DNA from: Polynucleobacter sp. JS-Mosq-20-D10
GTDB taxonomy: Bacteria; Pseudomonadota; Gammaproteobacteria; Burkholderiales; Burkholderiaceae
Direction: 5' to 3'
NCBI RefSeq assembly: GCF_018687755.1
Contig: NZ_CP061305.1
Location: 1,363,099 to 1,427,098 of the forward strand
Length of the DNA: 64,000 bases
Below, in pieces: positions 1-14,212 of the stretch. Both the position numbers and the translations under genes were made by a program. The notes below the pieces were generated by a model. The model saw only the letters and a list, made by a program, of their open reading frames with translations. It was not told where the DNA came from and searched no databases. How positions within the stretch are numbered: the stretch's first letter is position 1; each line of letters begins with the position of its first letter.

Positions 1-1
1 G

Positions 2-373
<372 letters not shown>

Positions 374-406
374 CTAAGTAGCAAACTAAATGAGCAGCTG
401 AGCTAC

Positions 407-1324
<918 letters not shown>

Positions 1325-1351
1325 TCACTCTTCTCGACACGAGGTCGATAT

Positions 1352-4239
<2,888 letters not shown>

Positions 4240-4308
4240 TTAAAGCTGTGAATCATGGGATTAATTTCAAAAAGGGTCAGGCAGCAGGAAAATAGTTATT
4301 CAATTAAA

Positions 4309-4326
4309 TGTAACAATAATCTTACA
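4309..4326. promoter_or_regulatory. PpsR/CrtJ-type operator upstream of bchN
   Basis: TGTAACAATAATCTTACA is an exact TGT-N12-ACA palindrome, and it even keeps the extended TGTAA/TTACA half-sites. PpsR/CrtJ represses photosynthesis genes at such sites under oxygen or light in purple bacteria. It lies about 136 bases upstream of the chosen bchN start. No ppsR gene for the photosynthetic repressor lies in this window, so the link rests on motif and context. Confidence 0.6.
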
Positions 4327-4377
4327 CAGTAAAGGGGTTCTTAAGCGCTATTAGATATAAGTGTTTATACCCATCAA

Positions 4378-4391
4378 TTGACCAAAATCAA
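4378..4391. promoter_or_regulatory. Possible FNR/FnrL box upstream of bchN
   Basis: TTGACCAAAATCAA matches the FNR-type consensus TTGAT-N4-ATCAA with a single mismatch in the first half. FNR-family regulators often control bch genes in response to oxygen. It lies about 205 bases upstream of bchN, beyond the PpsR-like site, so it could also be chance or serve a distant promoter. Confidence 0.3.
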
Positions 4392-4417
4392 GAAATGACT
4401 TATTCACGAATCCAATG

Positions 4418-4452
4418 AAAAAACCCCAAATACTGGAGCATTTGGGGTTTTT
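4418..4452 (-). terminator. Rho-independent terminator
   Basis: The arms AAAAACCCCAAA and TTTGGGGTTTTT pair around a ten-base loop, with T runs on both sides, so it can act in either direction. It lies 20 bases past the stop of the small membrane protein gene on the minus strand and separates that gene from the bchN promoter region. Confidence 0.8.
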
Positions 4453-4471
4453 ACTACCTAAGAGTAGAGCC

Positions 4472-4675
4472 TTATCTTTGTGACTTTAGTAATGCCTTGA
4501 ATGTCAGGATGCTCAGAGCAATTGCAATGCCTAGCGACACTAAAAACATGGCAAATTTGGATTGGGTCTGACCCGTAGGGAAGATTAGATAGAAGGCAAC
4601 GGTAATGCTGACCACCATTCCAAAAAATCCCGCTATCTTGGAAATCCGGTCTTTCATATCGTGAAATTTAAACAT
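4472..4675 (-). CDS. Small two-helix membrane protein, unknown function
   Basis: I do not recognise this protein. It has 67 residues if it starts at the second ATG (4675), which I prefer because GAAAGG lies nine bases upstream of it; the first ATG (4684) sits directly against that same AAAGG, too close to use it. Two hydrophobic helices are visible (about residues 14-31, AGFFGMVVSITVAFYLIF, and 41-58, FLVSLGIAIALSILTF), with a basic tail ending KSQR. It stands alone on the minus strand with its own terminator, at the edge of the bacteriochlorophyll genes. Good ribosome site and terminator argue for a real gene. Confidence 0.65.
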   Translation of the reverse strand: MFKFHDMKDRISKIAGFFGMVVSITVAFYLIFPTGQTQSKFAMFLVSLGIAIALSILTFKALLKSQR

Positions 4676-4797
4676 ACTCTGCATCCTTTCAAGGTTTATC
4701 TATTCTGCAAATCAGATCACCAATTAATGATCGCTCACTGACTGAGAAAACTTTAAACTGCGTCTTTGTTTGAGTCAATATTACTAGGGTATACCCT

Positions 4798-5775
4798 TTA
4801 TCTATTAGTTGATTTCTCTATCTCAACCATGCCCTCTTCCATGGTGTAAGACGGCTCATAAGCCAATTGATCTTTGGCCTTTTGAATGGAGACAGAAAAA
4901 GGGTGCGCCATTAAGTGAACCATTTCTCTAATTAAGGGGGGATCGCCACGAAGCGGCAAGTATTTCCAGCCATTTTCCGTGAAACGCGCCAGGGGTCTGG
5001 CAAGGGAACGGGGTATGGATAGAGCTGGTACTTTGTACTTACCCGCCTTCAGTCTCATACTCATCCATTGCCTAAACTGAATTGGTGGTCCATCGCTGAT
5101 AAAAAAACTTTCTTGGTTTGAATTGGACAACAGTGATTTATTGACCGCTTCACAAAGATTTTGAATATAGCAAGTTGAGAATGGATAATTGCCTTGATCA
5201 AACCAGCCAAATTTGTTTAGATCTGCAGCTCTGCCCAAGAATCGATCAACAATATCGCCCTTGCCCCAGATAGAGGACGGCCTGAGGCTGATTGTTTGGA
5301 GCGTCTCATTTCCAGCATGAAGGACTAATTGCTCTGCTTGCGACTTGCTGTGACTGTATGGAAAGTTCTTTAATAGTGGCAAAGTTCGAGATTCTGCAAT
5401 GTTCAGATTTAGCCCCAATGGATTTTTAGCAATTGAGGCATCACTCATATAAATGAACTGCTTAATACCCGCCCGCCTTGATGACTCAAGAATATTTTTC
5501 GTCATGAAAACATTAGTCTCCAGTAGTGCTTCTTCTGAGTTCCAAAGCTTCATCTCTGCTGCGCAATGAATCACGACATCTAAACCCTGAATTCTCTTTG
5601 ATAAACCCTCCACATCATTCAGGTTTCCTGACCAAACTTCAGGATTAGAGTGAGATTCAATATTGATAGCTTGAGGTGCACGAAAGTGGCATACAAGCTC
5701 ATGACCCTCTGAAGTCAAAGACTCAATCAAATGACTACCTACGAAACCACTAGCTCCAGTCAAGAAGATCTTCAT
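4798..5775 (-). CDS. NAD(P)-dependent epimerase/dehydratase-like SDR protein
   Basis: An extended short-chain dehydrogenase/reductase of 325 residues. The N-terminus MKIFLTGASGFVGSHLIES carries the GxxGxxG nucleotide-binding motif at residues 7-13, and Tyr140-x3-Lys144 (YSHSK) is the catalytic pair. The family includes sugar epimerases, 3-beta-hydroxysteroid dehydrogenases and flavonol/anthocyanidin-type reductases; the C-terminal half does not let me name a substrate. Its ATG overlaps the stop of the preceding 93-codon frame (ATGA), so the two are probably one transcript. Position next to bch genes suggests, but does not show, a role in pigment or membrane lipid metabolism. Confidence 0.85.
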   Translation of the reverse strand: MKIFLTGASGFVGSHLIESLTSEGHELVCHFRAPQAINIESHSNPEVWSGNLNDVEGLSKRIQGLDVVIHCAAEMKLWNSEEALLETNVFMTKNILESSRRAGIKQFIYMSDASIAKNPLGLNLNIAESRTLPLLKNFPYSHSKSQAEQLVLHAGNETLQTISLRPSSIWGKGDIVDRFLGRAADLNKFGWFDQGNYPFSTCYIQNLCEAVNKSLLSNSNQESFFISDGPPIQFRQWMSMRLKAGKYKVPALSIPRSLARPLARFTENGWKYLPLRGDPPLIREMVHLMAHPFSVSIQKAKDQLAYEPSYTMEEGMVEIEKSTNR

Positions 5776-6023
5776 TTGCTAAACAGTTGGGCAAGAAATA
5801 ATGCAGATTTTCCGTAGTAATGAGCGGTGGCTAGCAATACTTTTGGAGAGAGGGCGATTATTGAAGCAAGCAATAAGATGTAGAAGGACCAATGCCTGGT
5901 AGATCCATAGGCGCCCAATATAATCAGCCCCAGAAAAATGAATCTACGCACTTGACCTCGAGGTAGCCAGGGACTTCTTTTGTAGAGGGGCTCTTTATGA
6001 GTTACGGAGCTTTCGCCTGTCAT
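5772..6023 (-). CDS. Small membrane protein, unknown function
   Basis: I do not recognise this protein. From the ATG at 6023 it has 83 residues; the frame is open further to a TTG at 6053 that has no ribosome site. The ATG has AGGA only two bases ahead, so the start is uncertain. A basic stretch (YKRSPWLPRGQVRR) precedes two hydrophobic segments (FIFLGLIILGAYG and FYILLLASIIAL). It overlaps the SDR gene by four bases, which suggests linked function. The opposite-strand ABC exporter begins 75 bases away, so this gap must hold divergent promoters. Confidence 0.6.
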   Translation of the reverse strand: MTGESSVTHKEPLYKRSPWLPRGQVRRFIFLGLIILGAYGSTRHWSFYILLLASIIALSPKVLLATAHYYGKSALFLAQLFSK

Positions 6024-6098
6024 CTTCCTGTGGTCACTAAAAAACAAATTCAAACTAATCTAAGTGAACTATCATAGATAATTATTAGGGATTATTCA

Positions 6099-7871
6099 AT
6101 GACCAAGCAGAGCAACAAGACAAATCCCCGTGGATTTCGCACCCTAGCAGCGCTACTCCCTTTTTTAAAGCCGTATAAAAAACAATTTGTATTGGCCGTC
6201 TTTAGTCTAGTGCTTGCTGCAAGCGCCACATTGGCGGTCCCTTTCTCTTTTAGACAAATCATCGATTTGGGATTTAATGCCAATAGCGGCAACCAAATTA
6301 ATACTACTTTTTTAACGCTATTTATTGTTGCTGGCTTAGTGGCCTTAGGAACGTCTCTGCGTTTTTATATGGTGTCCTGGTTAGGCGAAAAAATTACAAC
6401 TGATATTCGCTCGGCAGTTTATAGCCACGTCATTAAGCAGAGTCCTGAGTTCTTCGAGTCCACTCATAGCGGCGAAATACTCTCACGCCTTAATACGGAC
6501 ACTGTGCTAATACAGACGCTCATTGGAACCAGCGTCTCAATGGCCATCAGAAATCTTCTTTTACTGGCAGGCGGCTTGGTGATGATGTTTATTACCAGTC
6601 CTAAATTATCAGTATTGATTTTCGCTACTCTATTACTCACCATCATTCCAACAGTGATTATGGGCAGACGAGTAAGAAAGCTATCTCGCAATTCACAAGA
6701 TAAGATTGCGAACGCCTCTGCCATGGCAAGTGAAAAATTAAATGCGATACCGACAATTCAATCATTCACAAATGAAGCAATCGAAATTAATCGTTTTAAT
6801 CAATCCATTCATACGGCTCTAGATGCGGCCATTACTCGAACACGGGCAAGAGCCTTGCTCACATTTGTAGCCATATTGTTTGGTTTTACCAGCATTATTT
6901 TGGTGCTTTGGCTTGGCGCCTATGCAGTCATGGACAATCAAATAACTGCTGGAGAATTGTCTCAGTTTATTTTGTATGCAGTGATTGTTGCGGGCGCAAT
7001 AGCAGGCATTTCTGAAGTGATTGGCGATACACAAAGAGCGATTGGTGCAAGCGACCGCCTTCTAGAACTCTTAAATGTGGAGTCCTCCGTTAAAGCTCTC
7101 GCTAATGTGAAATCAATCCCCCAAGTCAATGCAGCTGGCGTTGAAGTACAAATACACAATCTCAATTTTCACTACCCATCGAATCAAAATAGTGTTTTGA
7201 CTGATCTATCCCTAGAGATTAAACCCGGTCAAAGAATTGCAATCGTAGGCCCTTCAGGTGCTGGGAAGACTACGCTCTTTCAGCTATTGCAGCGCTTCTA
7301 TGATCCCACTAGCGGAGAAATTCTTTTTAATGGCATTGATATTCGCAAGCTTGAGCTCGAAGCACTAAGAAAGTTAATTGGCGTTGTTCCCCAAGATATT
7401 GTGATTTTTTCAGATAATGCCATGGAGAATATTCGCTTTGGCAGGATGGATGCGACTGATGATGAAGTTCTAGCTGCCGCTCGCCTTGCTATCGCGGATG
7501 AATTTATCTCCAAACTACCAGAGGGATATCAAACCTTCTTAGGTGATCGAGGCATCCGCTTATCTGGGGGACAAAAACAGCGAATTGCGATTGCGCGAGT
7601 ACTGTTAAAAAATCCCGCCCTGTTACTCTTAGATGAGGCCACGAGCGCCTTAGATGCTGAGTCTGAATTACTCGTGCAGCGCGCGCTTGAGGCAGCAATG
7701 GATCATCGGACAACCATTGTGATTGCCCATAGGCTTTCCACCGTAAAGCAAGCTGACAAAATTATCGTGCTGGAACATGGGCAGATCATTGAAACTGGTA
7801 CCCATGCTGATTTAATTCAACGAAGTGGACTTTATGCCCGTTTAGCTAAACTTCAATTTACTGATCGATAA
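6099..7871 (+). CDS. ABC exporter, fused permease and ATPase
   Basis: A 590-residue half-transporter with an N-terminal six-helix ABC exporter domain (about residues 25-315) and a C-terminal ATPase. Walker A GPSGAGKTT is at 384-392, the signature LSGGQKQR and Walker B LLLLDEATSALD follow around 490-520, and the H-loop is in VIAHRLST. It resembles the MsbA/LipidA-exporter and multidrug branch and probably works as a homodimer in the inner membrane. AGGGA lies seven bases before the ATG. The substrate cannot be told from sequence. It stands alone on the plus strand between pigment-edge genes and ispH. Confidence 0.92.
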   Translation: MTKQSNKTNPRGFRTLAALLPFLKPYKKQFVLAVFSLVLAASATLAVPFSFRQIIDLGFNANSGNQINTTFLTLFIVAGLVALGTSLRFYMVSWLGEKITTDIRSAVYSHVIKQSPEFFESTHSGEILSRLNTDTVLIQTLIGTSVSMAIRNLLLLAGGLVMMFITSPKLSVLIFATLLLTIIPTVIMGRRVRKLSRNSQDKIANASAMASEKLNAIPTIQSFTNEAIEINRFNQSIHTALDAAITRTRARALLTFVAILFGFTSIILVLWLGAYAVMDNQITAGELSQFILYAVIVAGAIAGISEVIGDTQRAIGASDRLLELLNVESSVKALANVKSIPQVNAAGVEVQIHNLNFHYPSNQNSVLTDLSLEIKPGQRIAIVGPSGAGKTTLFQLLQRFYDPTSGEILFNGIDIRKLELEALRKLIGVVPQDIVIFSDNAMENIRFGRMDATDDEVLAAARLAIADEFISKLPEGYQTFLGDRGIRLSGGQKQRIAIARVLLKNPALLLLDEATSALDAESELLVQRALEAAMDHRTTIVIAHRLSTVKQADKIIVLEHGQIIETGTHADLIQRSGLYARLAKLQFTDR

Positions 7872-8042
7872 CAGAGCATCCCTTAGGGGGAATTAATTCA
7901 GGGATTAAGAGGCCTATGAACTCCTAGGGTTTATACGGATGATTAGAGTAAACACTAGTTAACGAAAAAATTATTGGCATTTAGGCTTAATGTTTTAAAA
8001 AGCAATCCAATAGCTGTTCACTAGTCAAACTGAAAACACTCC

Positions 8043-8990
8043 ATGCTTTCTTCAGGCGCCAATCAATCTAAACAAATTTTTTTAGCCCAGCCTAGAGGTT
8101 TTTGTGCTGGTGTTGAAAGAGCCATCACGATTGTAGAAGAAGCTTTGAAGAAATATGGCAGCCCTATTTACGTGAGGCATGAGATTATTCACAACGCCTA
8201 TGTTGTAAAAGATTTTCAGGCAAGAGGGGTTATTTTTGTCAACGACGTATCGGAGGCACCCGAGGGATCTATTCTGATCTTTAGTGCGCATGGTGTAGCT
8301 AGAGCGGTTAAAAATGAAGCTCAATTTCGCAAGCTAACCGTTTTTGATGCAACCTGTCCTTTAGTCTCAAAGGTCCATGCTGAGGTGATTCGCTTAAATG
8401 CAAGTGGTTATCAAATTATCATGATTGGCCATCTTGGGCATCCTGAAGTTGAGGGGACGATAGGCCAAATTGATGCTCCGGTTCATCTCATTGAAAAAGT
8501 GGCTGATGTAGAGGGCTTAAGGTTTAAAGAAGGTGAATTGCTCGCCTTTGTTACTCAAACCACCCTATCGGTAGACGAAACCTCTGAAATCACTGCCGCT
8601 CTATTAAAGAAATATCCGCATATTCATGCACCTAAGAAACAGGATATTTGTTACGCCACGCAAAATCGACAAGATGCTGTTAAAGCAATGCTGCCTTTGG
8701 TTGAGATGGTGATAGTCGTTGGTAGCCCAAATAGCTCAAACTCCAAAAGACTTCAGGAGTTATCCTTAAAGATGCAGGTTCCTGCGTTTTTAGTAGACGA
8801 TCCGCTGGACATAAAACCAGAGTGGTTTGCTGGAGTGAACAATATCGGCATTACAGCCGGAGCATCCGCTCCCGAAGAATTAACAGCCAAAGTGATCAAA
8901 GCCATCAAAACGCTTTCAAAAGGTGTGGTGCTACCCATGAAAGGTATCGCCGAAAACATCAACTTTTCTTTACCTAAGGGACTAGTTTAG
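8043..8990 (+). CDS. ispH: 4-hydroxy-3-methylbut-2-enyl diphosphate reductase
   Basis: IspH (LytB) makes IPP and DMAPP from HMBPP in the last step of the MEP pathway, using a [4Fe-4S] cluster. The 315 residues are normal. The three cluster cysteines are seen in RGFCAGVER (C21), DATCPLVSK and DICYATQNR, along with the substrate-binding HPEVEGTIGQ. Its place beside bch genes suggests it supplies isoprenoid for phytyl/geranylgeranyl tails and carotenoids. Burkholderiaceae often carry another ispH elsewhere, so this may be a second, photosynthesis-linked copy; that cannot be tested in this window. No good ribosome site precedes the ATG. Confidence 0.95.
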   Translation: MLSSGANQSKQIFLAQPRGFCAGVERAITIVEEALKKYGSPIYVRHEIIHNAYVVKDFQARGVIFVNDVSEAPEGSILIFSAHGVARAVKNEAQFRKLTVFDATCPLVSKVHAEVIRLNASGYQIIMIGHLGHPEVEGTIGQIDAPVHLIEKVADVEGLRFKEGELLAFVTQTTLSVDETSEITAALLKKYPHIHAPKKQDICYATQNRQDAVKAMLPLVEMVIVVGSPNSSNSKRLQELSLKMQVPAFLVDDPLDIKPEWFAGVNNIGITAGASAPEELTAKVIKAIKTLSKGVVLPMKGIAENINFSLPKGLV

Positions 8991-9044
8991 ACACCCCGCC
9001 TGCTTTCTATTTCTAGAAAATAAAATTACGTCCAATACGTAGAA

Positions 9045-9206
9045 CTATTGATTCCAGCTTTTGAAAAAAGAGCTTGATACAGCGGCTAAGAAATAGCATG
9101 CCATGCCAATAATGAAGATGTAATACTCGCCAGTATTGAAGAATAGTACTAATCCTACTATCGTTATACCAAGGGAGAGAACGCTGAGTATTGTTTTAGC
9201 AAACAT
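9045..9206 (-). CDS. Small two-helix membrane protein (53 aa), unknown function
   Basis: This short frame was found by reading the minus strand. It begins MFAKTILSVLSLGITIVGLV and ends SSFFKSWNQ, 53 residues in all, with two hydrophobic helices joined by a short polar turn (NTGEYY). AGGA lies six bases before the ATG, a proper ribosome site. The family is not recognised. In size and two-helix layout it resembles the 67-residue protein at 4472-4675, though I see no clear sequence identity. It fills most of the otherwise empty gap between ispH and the glutamate-synthase-like gene. Confidence 0.55.
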   Translation of the reverse strand: MFAKTILSVLSLGITIVGLVLFFNTGEYYIFIIGMACYFLAAVSSSFFKSWNQ

Positions 9207-9305
9207 ATTAATTCCTAAAATTAAATTATTAATCTTTACCTATATTAAGACAAAAAAGGGTTTAGTGCACTTGGGCTCAAATGGCGAGGGTGGAGTTAGG
9301 TAGAC

Positions 9306-10907
9306 TTATAGCGGGGCTAAGCCAAATCTACTAGTTTGAGCCCTTTCCCAATACTGAACAAACTCCTGAGGTAAATCTTTTTGTAGAGAAGCGTCAGTAC
9401 CTTGCAGTAGCGCTCCAGGAGTCAGGGTTGAGAGCTGAGATGCCAGCGAAGTTATCTTGCCAGAACCATCTCTGCACAAAAGATAATCAGGTGTAATTTC
9501 ATTAGGATGCATGAGACCTGCAGAGCCAATTAAATCTGCCAAAGAAGCAACAGTATTCTGATGGAATGCAAATACTCGCTCAGCCTTATCAGGAACTACC
9601 AATGCTCTTTGACGACCCAAATCCTGAGTTGCAACACCTGTAGGACACTTATCTGTATGGCATGTTCGTGACTGAATGCAACCCAACGCAAACATAAACC
9701 CTCTTGCAGAGTTACACCAATCAGCCCCTAATGCAATAGCTCGAATAATGTCATAGCCAGAAATAATTTTTCCAGAAGCCCCGATCGCAATCTCCCTGCG
9801 CTGATTGATTCCGACCAAGGTGTTATGTACCAATCTAAGGCCGTCGCGAAGTGGCATCCCAACATGATCCGTAAATTCAACAGGGGCGGCACCAGTACCA
9901 CCCTCGCTTCCATCAACCACAATAAAGTCGGGGCTAATGCCTGTCTCTAGCATCGCCTTAGCAATACCAAAAAACTCCCACGGCTGACCGACGCATAATT
10001 TAAAGCCAACTGGCTTACCGCCGCTTAACTTACGCAAACGCGCAATGAATTTCATCAACTCTAAAGGAGATGAAAATTCAGCATGGTGGGCTGGAGAGAT
10101 GCAATCCTCACCAATCGGCACGCCTCTAGTAGCAGCAATTTCGGCTGTGACTTTAGCTCCAGGCAGGACTCCTCCATGACCAGGCTTAGCGCCCTGAGAT
10201 AGCTTAATTTCCACCATCTTGATTTGTGGATCCACCACCTGAGCAGTAAATTTTTCTTCTGAAAATCGACCATTCTCAGCACGACAACCAAAATATCCAG
10301 ACCCGATTTCCCAAATAATATCGCCGCCGAACTCGCGATGATATGCAGAGATTGAGCCTTCGCCAGTATCGTGAGCAAATCCACCCAACTTTGCACCTCT
10401 ATTGAGCGCTCTAATGGCATTTGGGGAAAGCGATCCAAAACTCATCGCAGAAATATTGAATATAGATAAAGAGTAAGGCTGAAGACAGCTTGAACCGCCA
10501 ACTTGAATACGAAATGTACTTGGGTCAGGATGGCACGGAGAATTTGAGTGTCCCAACCATTCACCTTCAGAACCATACATCGACTTGATTGAACCAAATC
10601 CTCGCTTATCGTTATCTTTTTTAGATCGGCTATAAACCATAGCCCTTTGATTTCTTGAAAAAGGAATTTTTTCCTCATCATCTTCTAGGAAGTATTGACG
10701 TATCTCGGGGCGGATATATTCAAGCAGGAATCGAAAATGTCCTATCAAAGGGTAATTGCGCAATACTGAATGATGCTTTTGGATTGAATCTTTTAGACCA
10801 ATCAAAAATAATACTAAGAAAAATATAGCTAAATATGGGCTATATGAAAAAGATAGGGGGCCAAGTATGCCAGTTGAGAGCCAAAAAAAATATCTGGAAT
10901 AATGCAT
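9306..10907 (-). CDS. FMN-binding glutamate-synthase-family protein with N-terminal membrane anchor
   Basis: A 533-residue protein with the FMN/Fe-S synthase core of the GOGAT large subunit but without its N-terminal glutaminase domain or the C-terminal beta-helix. Residues about 5-40 are hydrophobic, so it is probably membrane-bound. The core shows HDTGEGSIS, GAKPGHGGVLPG, GSEGGTGAAPVE and the [3Fe-4S] cysteines in CIQSRTCHTDKC (C-x5-C-x4-C). AGGAGG lies seven bases before the ATG. No gltB glutaminase or gltD gene is near, so its donor and product are unknown; related stand-alone proteins are widely annotated but poorly characterised. A TGT-N12-ACA palindrome lies 49 bases upstream. Confidence 0.88.
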   Translation of the reverse strand: MHYSRYFFWLSTGILGPLSFSYSPYLAIFFLVLFLIGLKDSIQKHHSVLRNYPLIGHFRFLLEYIRPEIRQYFLEDDEEKIPFSRNQRAMVYSRSKKDNDKRGFGSIKSMYGSEGEWLGHSNSPCHPDPSTFRIQVGGSSCLQPYSLSIFNISAMSFGSLSPNAIRALNRGAKLGGFAHDTGEGSISAYHREFGGDIIWEIGSGYFGCRAENGRFSEEKFTAQVVDPQIKMVEIKLSQGAKPGHGGVLPGAKVTAEIAATRGVPIGEDCISPAHHAEFSSPLELMKFIARLRKLSGGKPVGFKLCVGQPWEFFGIAKAMLETGISPDFIVVDGSEGGTGAAPVEFTDHVGMPLRDGLRLVHNTLVGINQRREIAIGASGKIISGYDIIRAIALGADWCNSARGFMFALGCIQSRTCHTDKCPTGVATQDLGRQRALVVPDKAERVFAFHQNTVASLADLIGSAGLMHPNEITPDYLLCRDGSGKITSLASQLSTLTPGALLQGTDASLQKDLPQEFVQYWERAQTSRFGLAPL

Positions 10908-10955
10908 TTAAAAACCTCCTGCCTAGGTTTTGTTAGCCAATATTAAAAAATTAGA

Positions 10956-10973
10956 TGTTGATTTAAAAATACA
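10956..10973. promoter_or_regulatory. Possible PpsR/CrtJ-type site before the glutamate-synthase-like gene
   Basis: TGTTGATTTAAAAATACA fits TGT-N12-ACA exactly, 49 bases upstream of the ATG at 10907. The inner bases are less symmetrical than in the bchN site. Six fixed bases occur by chance about once per 4 kb, so a chance match in a short AT-rich gap is possible. Confidence 0.35.
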
Positions 10974-11075
10974 GCGAGAAGTACAAAATAAGTGGGTTGA
11001 CTGAGGCTTTACTCCGAGAAAATAATACCTCAAATGCGCATGAAAAAATCTTTATCAATTAATGGTATTAGCTTT

Positions 11076-12683
11076 TCATTCCCACTCAATAGTTGCTGGG
11101 GGTTTTCCGCTGATATCGTAGACCACACGATTGATGCCACGTACTTCATTGATGATGCGATTGGAGACCTTACCTAGTAAATCATGCGGCAAGTGCGCCC
11201 AATGCGCGGTCATGAAGTCTTGTGTTTGAACTGCTCTGAGGGCGACAACGTATTCATAGGTTCTACCGTCACCCATGACGCCTACTGATTTCACTGGCAA
11301 GAACACGGCAAAGGCTTGGCTAGTAAGGTCATACCAAGATTTTTGACTAGCTTCATCAATCGTATTGCGCAATTCTTCAATAAAGATGGCGTCAGCACGT
11401 TGCAAGAGATCGGCGAATTCCGCCTTCACCTCGCCCAAGATGCGCACACCAAGACCAGGCCCTGGGAATGGATGGCGATAAACCATCTCACGCGGTAAAC
11501 CTAAAGCAACCCCGAGCTCACGTACTTCATCTTTAAATAATTCACGTAATGGCTCAAGTAACTTGAGATGCATGTCTTCAGGCAAGCCACCCACGTTGTG
11601 ATGACTCTTAATCGTATGCGCGCCCTTCTTACCTTTACCGGCAGACTCAATCACGTCTGGATAAATGGTTCCTTGAGCAAGCCACTTAGCATTGGCAATC
11701 TTGCCAGACTCAGCCTGGAAAATCTCTACGAATTCTTTACCGATGATTTTGCGCTTGGCTTCAGGATCTGCAACACCAGCAAGCTCGGACATGAATTTGT
11801 CTTTAGCATCAACCCGAATGACTTTGACGCCGAGATTGCGGGCAAACATTTCCATCACCATATCGCCTTCGTTTAAACGAAGTAGGCCATGATCAACAAA
11901 TACGCAAGTGAGTTGCTCACCAATCGCACGATGAATTAATGCCGCAGCTACGCTAGAGTCAACACCACCGGATAAACCTAAAATGACTTCTTCATCACCG
12001 ACTTGCTTGCGAATATGCTCAACTGCTTCGCTAATGTAGTCGCCCATGACCCAGTCTGGTTTGCACTGACAGATCTCATGCACGAAGCGACTTAAGATTG
12101 CCTCGCCTTGTAATGTATGTGTTACTTCAGGATGGAATTGGAATGCATAAAAACGGCGCTCTTCATCAGCCATGCCAGCAATTGGACATGATTGTGTTGA
12201 AGCCATGAGCTTGAAAGCTGGTGGCAATGTAGTTACAGAGTCACCATGACTCATCCACACCTTCAGAATGCCGTGACCTTCACTAGTAGAAAAGTCTTGA
12301 ATACCTTTGAGCAGATTGGTATGGCCATGGGCGCGCACTTCTGAATAACCAAACTCACGGGCTTTACCCAAGGATTCTGCCGAAGCAACTGCGCCACCCA
12401 ATTGGGTTGCCATAGTTTGCATGCCGTAGCAAATACCTAAAACGGGAACGCCTAATTCAAAAACGATTTGCGGCGCACGAGGGCTACCCTCTTCCGTTAC
12501 AGAGCTAGGTCCACCTGAAAGAATGATGCCTTTACCACCCTGCTCTTGAATGAACTTACGAATGAATTCTGGATCACAATCATAGGGATGGATTTCAGAA
12601 TAGACACGCGCATCACGCACGCGTCGGGCAATCAATTGGGTGACTTGTGAGCCAAAGTCAAGAATCAGTATTTTGTCATGCAC
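11076..12683 (-). CDS. guaA: GMP synthase (glutamine-hydrolysing)
   Basis: GuaA converts XMP to GMP with glutamine and ATP. The 535-residue protein has the class I amidotransferase domain first (nucleophile in VLGICYGMQ, partner His in FQFHPEVTH) and then the ATP pyrophosphatase domain (SGGVDSS P-loop, about residue 240) and the dimerisation domain ending in PPATIEWE. The start is GTG. It lies 36 bases after guaB, so XMP made by GuaB is used by the next gene product; this is the usual guaBA operon. Confidence 0.98.
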   Translation of the reverse strand: MHDKILILDFGSQVTQLIARRVRDARVYSEIHPYDCDPEFIRKFIQEQGGKGIILSGGPSSVTEEGSPRAPQIVFELGVPVLGICYGMQTMATQLGGAVASAESLGKAREFGYSEVRAHGHTNLLKGIQDFSTSEGHGILKVWMSHGDSVTTLPPAFKLMASTQSCPIAGMADEERRFYAFQFHPEVTHTLQGEAILSRFVHEICQCKPDWVMGDYISEAVEHIRKQVGDEEVILGLSGGVDSSVAAALIHRAIGEQLTCVFVDHGLLRLNEGDMVMEMFARNLGVKVIRVDAKDKFMSELAGVADPEAKRKIIGKEFVEIFQAESGKIANAKWLAQGTIYPDVIESAGKGKKGAHTIKSHHNVGGLPEDMHLKLLEPLRELFKDEVRELGVALGLPREMVYRHPFPGPGLGVRILGEVKAEFADLLQRADAIFIEELRNTIDEASQKSWYDLTSQAFAVFLPVKSVGVMGDGRTYEYVVALRAVQTQDFMTAHWAHLPHDLLGKVSNRIINEVRGINRVVYDISGKPPATIEWE

Positions 12684-12719
12684 GAAAGGATTACCTTAAA
12701 TTCAGCCTGCTGTTACTTC

Positions 12720-14195
<1,476 letters not shown>

Positions 14196-14212
14196 CTAGT
14201 CGCAAAAACCGA

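Noticed and set aside
7872..8042. Possible PpsR site or terminator between the ABC exporter and ispH
   Set aside because: No TGT-N12-ACA and no stable hairpin with T run was found in this gap.
11568..11892. Plus-strand open frames of 66-102 codons opposite guaA
   Set aside because: They are antisense to a complete GuaA with known catalytic motifs and have no ribosome site or family similarity.
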